A DNA stretch of 64,000 bases from positions 15,841,495 through 15,905,494 of the forward strand of contig OZ234502.1 of assembly GCA_965153455.1 (NCBI GenBank), read 5' to 3'. Every line of letters begins with the position of its first letter. Positions within the stretch are counted from its first letter, which is position 1. The notes under the pieces are model-generated. The model did not search any database. It was not told where the DNA came from and saw only the letters and a program-made list of their open reading frames with translations. This DNA comes from Sphagnum compactum (Eukaryota > Bryophyta > Sphagnopsida > Sphagnales). This document shows, piece by piece, positions 1 through 10,728 of the stretch. The position numbers and the translations under genes are program-made.

Positions 1-223
1 CATTTAAACAAAGATAACAAGAATACATTTGATCATAACCTTGTGAATGTCACAAAGTACCAGATGATCACCTTCATCATGAATGATAGTATTTAGGTGG
101 CATTTGCTTTCTACTGACTTCATTGACTCCAAACATTGGGAGCCAATAAGCAAATAATACTCTTCTCAAAACTTAGAGCAAAATGTATGCAAAAATGAAT
201 CTACATCCTTTTCTTTCTTTCAG

Positions 224-268
224 ATTTCCAGACACAACAGGAAGACTCGGTCATGATGTTGACTAGCA
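224..268 (+). repeat. Dispersed repeat family R1, fragment
   Basis: Core words CAGGAAGACTCGGTCATGAT and GTTGACTAGCA are shared, with mismatches and in either orientation, with loci near 5.4, 9.3, 29.6, 38.4, 38.95 and 42.05 kb. By-eye match; not aligned. Confidence 0.55.
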
Positions 269-804
269 TGCATGGGACATAGCTCTACCTTGGTTTCAGA
301 TTTGGCAAAAGTGTATACACCAAATTCCTAAAATCAAGCACTCAAATGACCATACGAGGAGCCATGAGGATTCAAGATAATGAGTATAGAAAAGGTAATT
401 GAGGATGAAGTGCCCTGAAATTAATTAGCAAGGCCTCAAGGAAAGAAATACACTGAACCAGAAGCAAAAGAGCATGACATGCACACCGTGCAAAACCGCT
501 CTGTCCTAGCCAGACTTCAAGATTCAATAATGATAATTTTCTGGCAAGTTCAGGTCCAATGCCAACTGTAGACAAGATTGCATACAAATCACCAAAGCTG
601 CTGGGTTTGTGACCCAAATTCCTATAGAGATTCATCATTTCTTAGAGTTGAATGAAATGTTGCATAAGATGTGAGGGTCAGATATCACAAATACCAAGGG
701 TTACTGACAGTCAATTGTCACAACTTTGGCATTTTATTAGAGTTGAATGAAAAATCATTACAAGAGGCAATTAACTCATGTAATTGTGGGCAATGGGTGT
801 TCAC

Positions 805-1165
805 ATTTGATCTAAACTAGTATGGCCTATGTTTTGGCCCAAGTGTGAACTCTGAGATTTTTTTATTTTGTTGAATTTTTATGGAATTTTCAATGATGAA
901 GATTCATTATCTCCTGCACCTTAGGTCTAAAATTTTAAAAATCTTACCTCCATAAAATCCTAATCTTTGAGCTATTTCCAGCAAATACCAGAAGTACGTA
1001 CCAATTTCCCTATAAATTTTAGTTTTCATTTTAATGACTTTTCAATAAATAAAATTATTCCATACTCAATAACCCTTGCACCATAGGTTTAAACATAACA
1101 AAACCACATTAGTGCACCATTACTCATTGAGGGCTTTCCAACAGTACCAAGAGCGCAGTTAGGGG
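805..1165. repeat. Dispersed repeat family R2, copy
   Basis: It opens with a word close to CTAGTATGGCC and GGCCCAAGTGTGAAC. About 300 bp further on it has a segment reading CTCATTGAGGGCTTTCCAAC followed by an ACCAAGAGCGC-like word. The same words occur in the same order at 23215-23740, and the first block occurs inverted near 34636-34690. It could be an old LTR or other transposon fragment. No coding capacity is visible. Confidence 0.5.
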
Positions 1166-1632
1166 CACTGTGCGGCTTGGTAAACAAACAAACAACTTTC
1201 TTTAACAGACTCATGGCGATTGTGAATTGAAATGGGTGTAATTTGCCCGTTTTACATTCAACACAAAGGCTCACCATCCATCACATTGAATGTCTTCTCA
1301 GCAATTGTAAAACATAATATATGAGATAGACAAATTAAATCCTATATGAACTCTAAGGTTAAAGCACTATACTTTGAAAATACCTTTGGGAAGGGTGAGT
1401 GAATTCTTCAAGCTGTCATAGTGATGCAAAAATTGGAGCCCATCAGCGAAAGGAAACAAATAGCTATGGTGTAGGGAAAAAGGCTCTCTCAAGCATATTG
1501 GCCCTTGATTCATATCAAATCATTATTAGTTGAAATTTTTAAAATTTGGCCTTAGTTTAATTGGCTTGGCTTGGGGTAACCCTCCATTTAGAGTGTTCTT
1601 TGGTAGTGAATTTTTACATCACAATGAACACA

Positions 1633-1652
1633 CCCCCCCCCCCCTCCCCCCC
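1633..1652 (+). repeat. Poly-C tract
   Basis: A nearly pure run of cytosines interrupted by one T. Such tracts are length-unstable and prone to sequencing error. Confidence 0.9.
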
Positions 1653-1904
1653 TCCACCATTGCCCCAAAGGAATGTTTTGTCATAGATGCTTGATAAAAA
1701 GAGATAAAATTTGATTTTTGAACAGATCTCGCCACATTTCCACTTCCTTTGAAAGTTTGCAGCCACTTTCCTCATGGTTGGAAAAAATTGGATGCACTTG
1801 GGACAATTCCAAATTGGAATTATTTAGCCTATTTCCAAGTAATAAGGCATGGAAAGGTGTGTTTTCAGAATTTATTTACTTTTTTCCAACACCATATTGA
1901 TGAG

Positions 1905-2475
1905 CTAATTTGCATCTCTGTTTTTTCAATTGAATTTGAATTCAATTCACTTCATATTCAATTCAAGTGGCATGTAATCTGTATAATTAAAAAAATGTTG
2001 TTTGTTTGATTGTGTTGTTCACACTTGCCTATTCCACACCTATGTAAGTAATAACTACCCACCAATATGGACATGAAAAGATATGTTATGTGTTTTCATG
2101 TTAATGTTATCTATGCTATGAAGTTTGTGTTTTTTTTCTTTCCATGAGAATTGAAACATGAATTGAATTTGATCACGATGAATTTAAACATTCATGCAAT
2201 GAAAAATTGAAATAATAATAATTTTGATCGTGAAACTTGAAATAAAAATTCAATATGAAACTAAATTATCAATTAATATGATCATAAAAAATTGAAACAA
2301 TTTAATATGATGATAAGAGAAAAATTATATATATACTTGATAAACATTTGAATGATTGTGCATGCAAACGATGGTGCATTTCTCCGTTTTTTAATTGTAA
2401 GACTTGTTGAAACCACATCATTCAATTATTTCATTCAAATGGCACTTAATTTTCACAAAATCAATTCATTTTGAT
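1905..2475. repeat. AATTC-rich repeat, family R3 copy
   Basis: Dense degenerate iterations of TTGAATT/AATTCAA, ending with a segment (CACTTAATTTTCACAAAATC) that recurs with small changes at about 34975-35005. Probably an old transposon fragment. Confidence 0.4.
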
Positions 2476-2990
2476 CGTCGGTGGGAGGTGGAGTAGCGCG
2501 AAGTCCCAGTTAGTTTAGGAAATGGATGAGAGCCATTGAGAGCCTAGTTCAGCAGACTCATCAGCAGAATGAACACTTACTAAACGGTAGAATAGGGGAT
2601 GATTACCTGGTAAATACTTGTAGATGAATACATGGTAAATACGGAAGTTACTGCGCGTCCGTCTGAAGCATGCTCCCCGCCGCTGCTCTCCTTCTCTTTC
2701 GCTTCTTCCTCTCCCCTCGTGTGCCGCCTCCTCCTCTCTCTCGTCTCTCATGATTCTTACGACATTTGTGGGTTGGATGGTTTTGTATGTAGATTGTGAG
2801 TGCTGATCTGGTTGCATACTCCCACTTTCTTAAAAATTTGCAACTCGGTTGCTTTTCTCTGGGTTGTAAGTCAGTAGCTTGCCATTTTCTTTCAATCAAC
2901 AGGGTGTTTTTGTTTGTTTGGTTGTTGTTGCAGAAGAATTCAATCGTTGTTGCACAGCTTGTTACACGAATTGCATGAAGGAATTTTACA

Positions 2991-3179
2991 ATGGCTAGCT
3001 GGGAAGCGAGGCCTCTCAGAGACGAAGAGATCGGCCTGCTCTCTGCGCTGCAGGTACCTAAATGCTGCTGCTGCTGCTGTTCTTGTCTCATTCCATGTCG
3101 GCGCTCTGTGTTTTATTTTGTTTTCTTGGTACTATAGACTTCCATCTCCTTCCTTCTCGTTTCTCCTTTCCATTTCGTG

Positions 3180-3211
<32 letters not shown>

Positions 3212-6200
3212 AGTTATGTCCAATTTGGATTCATGATATTTTTATCGACAGAGTTGTCGTAGCGTTTTCTCTCCCGGGAAACCTTTTTTTTTTTCCTGCT
3301 TGGAAGGTTGAAGATGGAATGGGGAATGTTCATCACCGTAGGTGCCTGTTCGCGAGAGCGGGAGTAGACGGAGATTTTGCTTTGCGAAGACGGTGGCAGC
3401 AATGCTGGTGGGATTTTGCTTAGGATGTATGGTGGCTTCATGGTATGCCACAAATGAGAATATGGTTGCAGCAGGACCCCTTTCTCCTCCACCCTCGCTT
3501 TTCCCATTGAACTTCTTGGTGGTAGGCGACTGGGGCCGCAGAGGACGCTACAATCAAACATTGGTTGCGGCACAGGTATGGAATTTGCAGAGGAGAAACA
3601 GTTGGAGTCTGCAGAGAAACAGTTGTTTCTTTCTCTCTCTCTCAGATCATCAACCTCTCTGAGATCAAGCTTTTGCCCCATTTCCGTATATATCTTGTGA
3701 AGAGTTGGGATCATATTCTCTGAGCACTTGTGCTTCGAGGATGCCTGATTCTATTTAGATATGACTGGAATTCATGGGGAGAAAAGAGTACTCAGTGATG
3801 ACTTTTGCATTTCCAAGATCACTTTGTAAGTCTCATTGCCATAGGATTGTTCTTTTGCAGACAATCATCTGTTGTGACCATAAACATGGTCTGTTGATGG
3901 GGCCCTGTAAGCTGGCATTTGTCTGTTGTTGGTTCATGTGCAGATGGGAAGAGTTGGACAAGATCTCAACATTGACTTTGTGATTTCTGCTGGAGACAAC
4001 TTCTATCAACATGGACTGATGGGACCTGAGGACCAGAAGTTTTCAGATTCATTCACTGACATTTACACAGCTCCAAGCTTGCAGAAAACTTGGTATACTG
4101 GTATATATCAATATCTCCTCTTTTTCCTGCCTTGGGGATTTCTGTGTTCAACACCATAAAAACCCCGACACCCATTGCAAAAGCCTGAAATGATGGTCTG
4201 ACACTTTGTGAGTGACTCTCGTAAGGTTTTAACTGTGCACTCATTCTCATTTTGCCTTCAAATTGTTGTTGTGGAGATTTCAGAGATGTGCCTAAAGATG
4301 TGGGTAAATGGCTTCTGACATTTTGAAAGATAAGGACATGCCCATTTTTCGCATTGCCTGATGTGAGTGTTGGGAGGAATTGCTGTGACAGTTTTAGGAA
4401 ATCATGACTACATGGGCGATGTGCTAGCACAGCTGGGTGATTTTCTTCCACAAAGGGACTGGCGCTGGTTTTGTCACCGTCAGTTTCAAATACAATGCCC
4501 TCTCTGTGGTCCTTCTTACATAGGTACGGAAGTACATCTCTGGGAAGAATTTTCATGCTTGTAAAGAGTTTCTCCTCTACCCTTCCTAATTTTGTGCTCT
4601 TGTCTTGGACACATCATTAATGAGTTATGTGCAAACTGCTCACCTGATAATCAGGTCTAAGAGCACCAACCCTGTGCAATTTCATCGTGGCTCCAGATTC
4701 CTTGCATCAGTATTATATAACACAGTGGCAGTATTTGATTTTTGTAGCTGGTGTGTTGCAGGAGAATGTGAAAAATTTGTGGAATTTTTCTTCATTGATA
4801 CCACACCATTTGTGGATGAGTACTGGAATTCAACAGGCAAGGAGACTTTTGATTGGAGGGGTCTTGCTCCTCGAGAAGAGCAACTGTGGTCACAACTCCA
4901 GGTTTGTATCTCCATTCTAGTGACCTGTGAAAATCTCTGTGATCAGTATTGACAGTGTACATGTGGAAATTTCTCTGATATGGTTCATGGTGCTTAGTGA
5001 ATATAGGTGAATTGGTATATATGATCATCCATTTATGTTGTGCTGTTGTACTATATACTCTGGAAAAGGTGAATTGTGGGGCAAAGACACAGGTTCAGTA
5101 AGAAGAGGAAAAGGATCACCAGGTATACTTGTTAACACACTACAATGTGCGGTTGATGGGCCCATGCATTGAACATAACCTTTAAGCAAGCATGAACTTG
5201 GATGCAGTACATCCACTTTAGCCACTGGAAAATGGTATATGACAAAACTCCACACTTTGAAGTTCCCAACCACTACCTTCTTTCCAGGTGCCCCTATGCC
5301 TTGGGGTAGATCCTTGCTTGTACAAGAGCAAGATAAAATGAAATGAAGCTGATCAAAAATTTTGCAGCTTGAATTTCAATGTTGTTGACTTCTCTTGATT
5401 AGATGTGTCTCTTGACTGGTAACTGACATGATGACTGTGTCTTCCCATTGCTTCCAGAAGTGCAAAACTCAGGACATAAATAATTGTATAAACTTTTTGC
5501 CTGGAATTCTGAGCAGATTGTTTTACACTTATCTACACCCACCATCTGGAGCTGATGAAGTTAGAGGGAAGTACTGTCAGCTAGTTGCTGGCATTTATGA
5601 TAAAGGTGATGGTATGATGTTTTGTGAGTAACACCCACACACTATGGGCACACTTGTACTTGTTCTATTTGGCTGGAACTGACATAACAGTTTCCTGCAA
5701 AGTGTTGTTGTGTTGAACCCCTGTAACCTCATAGATTAGCCTCATAGGTCAATTGGCCTGCTAAAGAGTTTGATACTTGAGCATATATACTGGAGAAATA
5801 GTTGACAAGTCTATGGCTTGTTGTTGGTGAACAGAATCTGAGCAGCGCATTGGAACAGTCTGCAGCCACATGGAAGATAGTAGTAGGGCACCACACCATT
5901 CGTAGCTTAGGCCACCATGGGGATACTCTTGAGCTTGTCCAACAAGTGCTTCCAATTCTAGAAGTAAGATTTGCTCTCCCTGCTCCAGTTGTTGAAATTT
6001 CTGATAGAGCTTTCAGTTTTAAGCTTTGAACTATGTTTTGCTCAGCCATTGTACATTGTTGGGAAAGGAGAGTCTGCTTGTCACAGTACATTGAGATTTG
6101 ACAATTTGGATCCAGTGCGGATTATGCCAATAAGAGCTGCCATCCACCTGCACAAAAGGATCAGTTGTTCCACATAGGAGATCCACATTTTGCCAATACA

Positions 6201-7443
6201 TGAATATTAGTTGTATGTCATGTAGGCACCAAGTAAATGATAGCCCGATGAATACAGTTTGCATTTGTCTCTCAAGAACTGCAAAGCTAGGGTTTTTTCT
6301 TTTATGAACTTCATCTCAGGTTTGTAAAAGGTGGAGTGGGAAAGATTCTCTTAAAGGACTAGAAACACATTAAGCTGTCCTTGACTTATACATCAAGTTC
6401 TTTCTCTTTTGTCAGGACTCAGGTTTTCTGTGTGTCTCTAGACAACTGTGGTGTGACAATACTTGAAAATAGAATAATATCCAACTTGAATGGGAGGACC
6501 AGTTCCAATTCATATTATCAAAGGAGATGACCAATGCTTCCTTGCTTATTTTGATATTGAAAAGAGCTTGGAAATGGCTGTGGTGATGATGCAGGCCCAA
6601 AATGTTGATCTTTACATCAATGGTCATGACCATTGCCTTGAATACATCAAGCACTCTGACAGGTATCCCTTTATCTCCTATTCTTCTTGCTTAAACATGC
6701 CTTGGATGCCTTTCAGACCGTCCTTTACTCACTTACCTATGGAGGATACATTTCACTGGACCAAAAATTTGTAGGTGCACTCAGTCTAGTCAGGCTGTGA
6801 TCATCTGGATCTCATATCACTGCTCAAATCCCTTTGAGATGATAAGCGGTCACCGATATCCCCAATCCCTAACTACCCCATGAATTTTTTTGGTTGCGTT
6901 TAGGAAATGCTGCAAACTATTTGACAATTTCATACATCTGGAGAGTTATGATGCTCTTTCTGAGTGAGTTTTGCAAGCATATCTGTAGAAGACATGATGA
7001 TAATTTGCTGACAATTTCCATTCCTTGGAAGCATTAGAGTGCACTAGCATATGCAGGAGTGGGCCTAGTCAGTGTACACTCCTCTGGTGCATGGGCCAGG
7101 AGACCTGATTTCTGGTCTCAGTTGGGCTCTTGTTTCAACATCTATGAAGGGATGCAGTTCCCAATGGATGGACTGAGGAAGAGGCAAATGGTTAGTATTG
7201 ATTGCTGCACTAAAAATTTTTGTGGGGGCCTTTTTTAATCACAGTGATGTCCACTTTATCACAAGTGGGGGAGGATCAAAAGCATGGCAAGGGATGCAAA
7301 CTCCCACAGAAGAAGACGGGCTTCAGTTTGGCTATGATGGGCAGGGCTTTGTCTCAGTCTCTATGACTGTTGGTTCCCTTCATCTCCAGTTTCATGATGC
7401 ACTTGGCAGCACTCTCTACTCTCTTGACCTCAAAAAACACTAA
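2991..7443 (+). CDS. Purple acid phosphatase, membrane-anchored
   Basis: Metallophosphatase of the small (mammalian-like) plant purple acid phosphatase group, which hydrolyses phosphomonoesters with an Fe/Zn or Fe/Mn centre in the secretory pathway or apoplast. Exons: 2991-3053, 3342-3575, 3944-4100, 4392-4523, 4762-4901, 5835-5963, 6595-6662, 7245-7443. All phases agree, giving 373 residues. The five metal-binding motifs are present: GDWG (about 83), GDNFY (about 116), GNHD (about 154), GHH (about 260) and GHDH (about 295). Exon 1 encodes a short hydrophilic segment, and residues about 40-56 are a hydrophobic stretch followed by the catalytic domain, so this looks like a type II signal anchor rather than a cleaved N-terminal signal peptide. 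NxT sites lie near residues 92 and 218. The start is the first ATG whose frame splices cleanly into the anchor exon. The donor of exon 4 could also be at 4510, which would remove a few residues. It is convergent with the next gene. Confidence 0.93.
3180..3208 (+). repeat. (CT)n microsatellite in intron 1
   Basis: A pure CT dinucleotide run close downstream of the phosphatase start. Similar CT/GA tracts sit near the 5' ends of three other genes here. Confidence 0.9.
4188..4330 (+). repeat. R1 family fragment in a phosphatase intron
   Basis: The words GATGGTCTGACACTTTGTG and CCTTCAAATTGTTGTTGTGG also occur, in the same order, at about 38600-38690. The second block recurs inverted near 29340-29430. 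It lies wholly inside intron 3. Confidence 0.6.
5305..5470 (+). repeat. R1 family fragment in a phosphatase intron
   Basis: It shares CTTGCTTGTACA, ATGAAGCTGA and a block around TAACTGACATGATGACTGTG with about 38830-38985. It lies in the large fifth intron. Confidence 0.6.
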
Positions 7444-8049
7444 ACCTATATCTTCCTAACCTTCTCCAACTGGAAATTCTGATCACATTTTTTATTGGAC
7501 CTTTTTGCTCCACTCAAAGTTCAACAACAGAACATGGAAGTTTGAAGCAATAGTGCACCCAATTCAAACCGATCAAAATTTGGCCATGAAATAGCAAGCA
7601 CTACAACACAAGCAGTTGGACAGACCCTGTGCTATCTTCTCTTATATTTTGTAAGTGAGAAACTGGAATGTATGGTTAGTGGAAGGTGTGGGTGACTTTC
7701 TGGTCTATTTACTGATACTGTAGCTACCCAGAATCTTTTTTTGATTCAAGTCAAATGAGTAGAGAACACAAGCTGCTCAGAGGGTCAATTTGGAGCTGGA
7801 ATTTAACATCTTGACATCCAATGCAAAAATTCTTCAAGACAACATTTGGTGACCAATACCATTCAGCCCCATCTTGCCAATTCTATTCCTTATCAACCAG
7901 TCAACTTGCTTAGGTAAATAACACAGGCTAAAAAATCCATGTGTCACTTCTACATCACTCATATACTTTCAGTTAGTTGTTTGTGACCCACCCAGGAACA
8001 TGAACACAAATCAAGAGCCAACCACAAACAATTGATGTGACAATCTCAG
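7444..8049. other. Convergent intergenic spacer
   Basis: This holds the 3' ends of two convergent genes. I see no coding frame, no repeat and no clear structured element here. Confidence 0.6.
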
Positions 8050-10322
8050 TCATCGTATCTCATATAAACCCTCTTGCTCCCACACATCAACTAAAAATTC
8101 CACCATTTCCTGCACACATTATGCAAATCACCAGAGATGTGCGGGAGTCACAAACCCAGATGAAAACAGAACTGAAGCATTTGTCAGGTCAAGTGAACTG
8201 ACCAAGGGGAATGAGGTGGAAAGTGGAAATCCATTAAGAGGGTGACAAGACTAGTCATCCTATAGATAAATAGCTGCAGTTCTGGACACAAAACAACTGG
8301 ATGTGGATGATGCAGCAGAAGGTGCTCCTTATAAACCATGCTTGCTCGGCAAATAAAAATCATCAGCCAAAACAAGAGCTCAAGCTACTCAGGAGAGGAG
8401 AAAATTCTTGTGGAGTTATACAGACATACCGGTAAGTGAACAGGCTGTGGAAATGGACGGCTGGTGCCAAGCAAATCCTCATAGGTTGTACTCCCACTGC
8501 ACCACATAGTCAACTGATAGTTAATATGAGCTCTTTCTAACTTGGTAATGATGTCAGTTCACAAAACTAGCACTAAACAAGCTCCTAAAAGCATGAAGGG
8601 CAAAAAGGATGGTTTCCAAAGGACAGTATGAGTGCATGAGTGCAGGAGCTCATTCACATAAGTACTGGCTTTCTTGGACTTGCATGCAGTGAAACTGAGT
8701 GGTTACAGGGTGACTGCATGCCCATTATCCTACAGGGGCTATACTGGACTGTAGTAGGCTTGCATCCCACAGACAGCGTGAGTGAAGAAGGGTCAACCTG
8801 ATTACAGATTCACGGGACCCTTGTGATTGCTGCCTAGGTTTATTTCCCACCCACTCCTCCCGTTGCTCATTCCACAACATCAACCCTGCATATGACTCTT
8901 GGTAAGTTTTCAAGCTTCACGTGCATTCTGTCATGAACCAGCACTGGAAACCCTCACTGTTGCTGTGCTAAGAATAGCTGAAGAGTATATCTTTCATAAG
9001 AATAGAGAAATCTCCATCCTCACAATGAAGAAAAAACAGAAAGGTTAACACTTCATCAGGAAGCCACAGCAAGATCCAAACTAGGAAAGACAGACCAAAC
9101 AAAAAAGCACACACCAGTATGAACAAAAGTGCCAGTCTCACACCTGTTCAGGGACTATCAACAGTAGTATGTATGCTAGTGACTTAACTACCACAACTTC
9201 CCCACTGACTTCATCAGCTCCCTACAGTGGCTAAAGGTCAGTGACAAGCACCAACCTGCAAACTGAGTCTCTGCTGCAATTCTGGAAGCAACGGGAAGAC
9301 TCAGCCATACTACTGGCGAGCAACAGACACAACAACAAGGACAAGACAAAAAAAAGACCAAAAGAAAGGGAAAAGAAAGGACAGCAGGGAAAAACTAAGA
9401 ACAAGTGGGCTTCCAAGAAGCTCCCCACTTACAAGACTCTAAACAAAATCATCTTGAAAACTCCAAAAGCGGAAATTCCAAAAAGGAATTTTTCTTTAAT
9501 AAGCAACCCTCTAGTTCTCTTCAGAAGAATTTTTAAAGGGTAGCCTTTTTCCTTCAGAAAGACAATAAGACTGACCATCTGAAAGACAAAAACTTTTACA
9601 ACTACAAAGCCTCCAGAATCTCTAAATTTGACTGTTGATAACCCCAAGCTTCACAGTAATTGAGATATTGGATTGAACATGAGGCATTCTAATCAATTCA
9701 ATACCTGCATACTCCAGTTGAGAGCATTTGTCAAAAATATGACAGGATAAACCTTGAAGACTTTGTATCACAGCTAGATCCAAGAAATTACAAGAGAAGC
9801 CTTTAGACATACAATTCAACTCACAAGATGTTTTTGGGTATATGCCGCTACCAAAAGAGTCTTGGTTAAGGTACATGAAATTCTCAAAGTCTGGAAGAGT
9901 AGTACTGCTGTCAAGCCACAGAAAATCTTGTTTAAGTTTTCCTAGCCCTTGCACTCACTGTTGTGATCAAGGGTGATCCAATATAACAAATTGCTCCAAT
10001 AGAAAAGTAGGTCAAAAAAGAAGTAATGTGCCTAAGGAAAAAAATACTAACCATGATTTGAAAAGGTGGAGTTGCTGGAGTTGTTGATATGGAGGGAGTG
10101 GGTGCTAATTGGGAAGTTCTGAAAAGAACGAGCATTGAGCATCCCATTGCTTTCCATGTCATTGGAGCTTGAGGTCCACCAGTCTCGAGGAGGACGGGCA
10201 GTATGGCCCTGAACATGTCGCTTGGATCCTCGGGATTTCTTTGGTCCGGATTTCTCAGGGGCAGTTATAGGTGGAGGCCTGGCAAAACCTCCGACACAAC
10301 CACTGCTCTGTTGCAAATGCAT
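8050..10322 (-). CDS. Gag1-like clamp domain (DUF4050) protein
   Basis: Small plant protein of the Gag1-like clamp family, whose biochemical role is not established. Exons on the minus strand: 10322 (or 10307) to 10052, 8885-8798, 8496-8430 and 8109-8050. Phases agree, giving 161 residues if translation starts at 10322. The family signature is clear: a Cys/Gly-rich start (SGCVGGFARPP), a middle PPRDWW/STSS segment, LMLWNEQREEWVGNK, TTYEDLLGTSRPFPQP and the C-terminal EMVEFLVDVWEQEGLYE. The junction 10052/8885 splits a Gly codon and exactly rebuilds the family's NHGLxLWN motif, so the 1166-bp intron is real. The N-terminus is uncertain: the ATG at 10322 could instead be part of a splice acceptor (cut after 10308) fed by an upstream exon such as 10553-10728. 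A GC-richer leader-like stretch at about 12100-12300 may be the 5' UTR. Confidence 0.85.
9267..9318 (+). repeat. R1 family fragment
   Basis: It contains ATTCTGGAAGCAACGGGAAG, matching the R1 core seen at 224-268 and the inverse of about 38950-38985. It lies in the long intron of the Gag1-like clamp gene. Confidence 0.5.
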
Positions 10323-10552
10323 GCATTACCATCCCCATCCCCATCCCAGCACACCAACCTCTCATAAGAGATATGTCTATGAATCCTTTCCATGAACTTT
10401 GCCAACGATTTCATACAAAAATCTTGCACAAAGATTAAGGGAAGATATTATCTTTCCCAGATGACATAAAATCTTGAAACAAAGATGCTCTCTTTGCAGT
10501 CATCAGAGAACAGAAGATACAAGGAGGAGAAACACACACCCCATACATGCAG

Positions 10553-10728
10553 TGCAGGAGGCCCCAGTTGGGAGGTACCAGGTTTCACTTCTAAGCATAA
10601 GAATGTTGATGTCCTTGCAAGCTTCTCAAGGACAATGCCAGGAATGGTAACAGCAGCACTTTCCAGAACTGCAAGCTGCACTTGGCATCCTTTCTGCTGT
10701 TGTAGCCTGAAAAAGTTTGAAACAGGCT
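10553..10728 (-). other. Possible upstream exon of the Gag1-like clamp gene
   Basis: Read on the minus strand, a TTTTTCAG acceptor is followed by an open frame with residues such as VLESAAVTIPGIVLEKLART, and then a CAT|GTATGG donor in phase 0. That matches the phase of the exon starting at 10307. I recognise no family motif in it, so it may be chance or untranslated leader. Confidence 0.3.

Larger units (their letters stand above)
1..2990. other. Intergenic region with degenerate repeats
   Basis: This stretch is AT-rich. It carries copies of three repeat families described separately (about 224-268, 805-1165 and 1905-2475) and a poly-C tract. An 88-codon open frame on the minus strand (372-638) has reasonable codon use but no family I recognise and no convincing splice context, so I do not call it a gene. 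The last 200 bases are probably promoter and 5' leader of the phosphatase gene that starts at 2991. Confidence 0.6.

Noticed and set aside
372-638. 88-codon minus-strand frame
   Set aside because: Reasonable codon use but no recognised family, no splice partners and an R1 fragment just outside; insufficient to call a gene.
2515-3091. Arg/Glu-rich minus-strand frames opposite the phosphatase 5' region
   Set aside because: They are the antisense of a CT-rich leader; the low-complexity composition explains them.
2914-3423. Long plus-strand frame over the 5' part of the phosphatase
   Set aside because: It reads through intron 1 in a frame different from the catalytic domain; the spliced model explains the conserved protein.
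9622-9954. 110-codon minus-strand frame with plausible splice sites
   Set aside because: It lies within the 1166-bp intron of the Gag1-like clamp gene, and joining 10052 directly to 8885 rebuilds a conserved motif, leaving no place for it.
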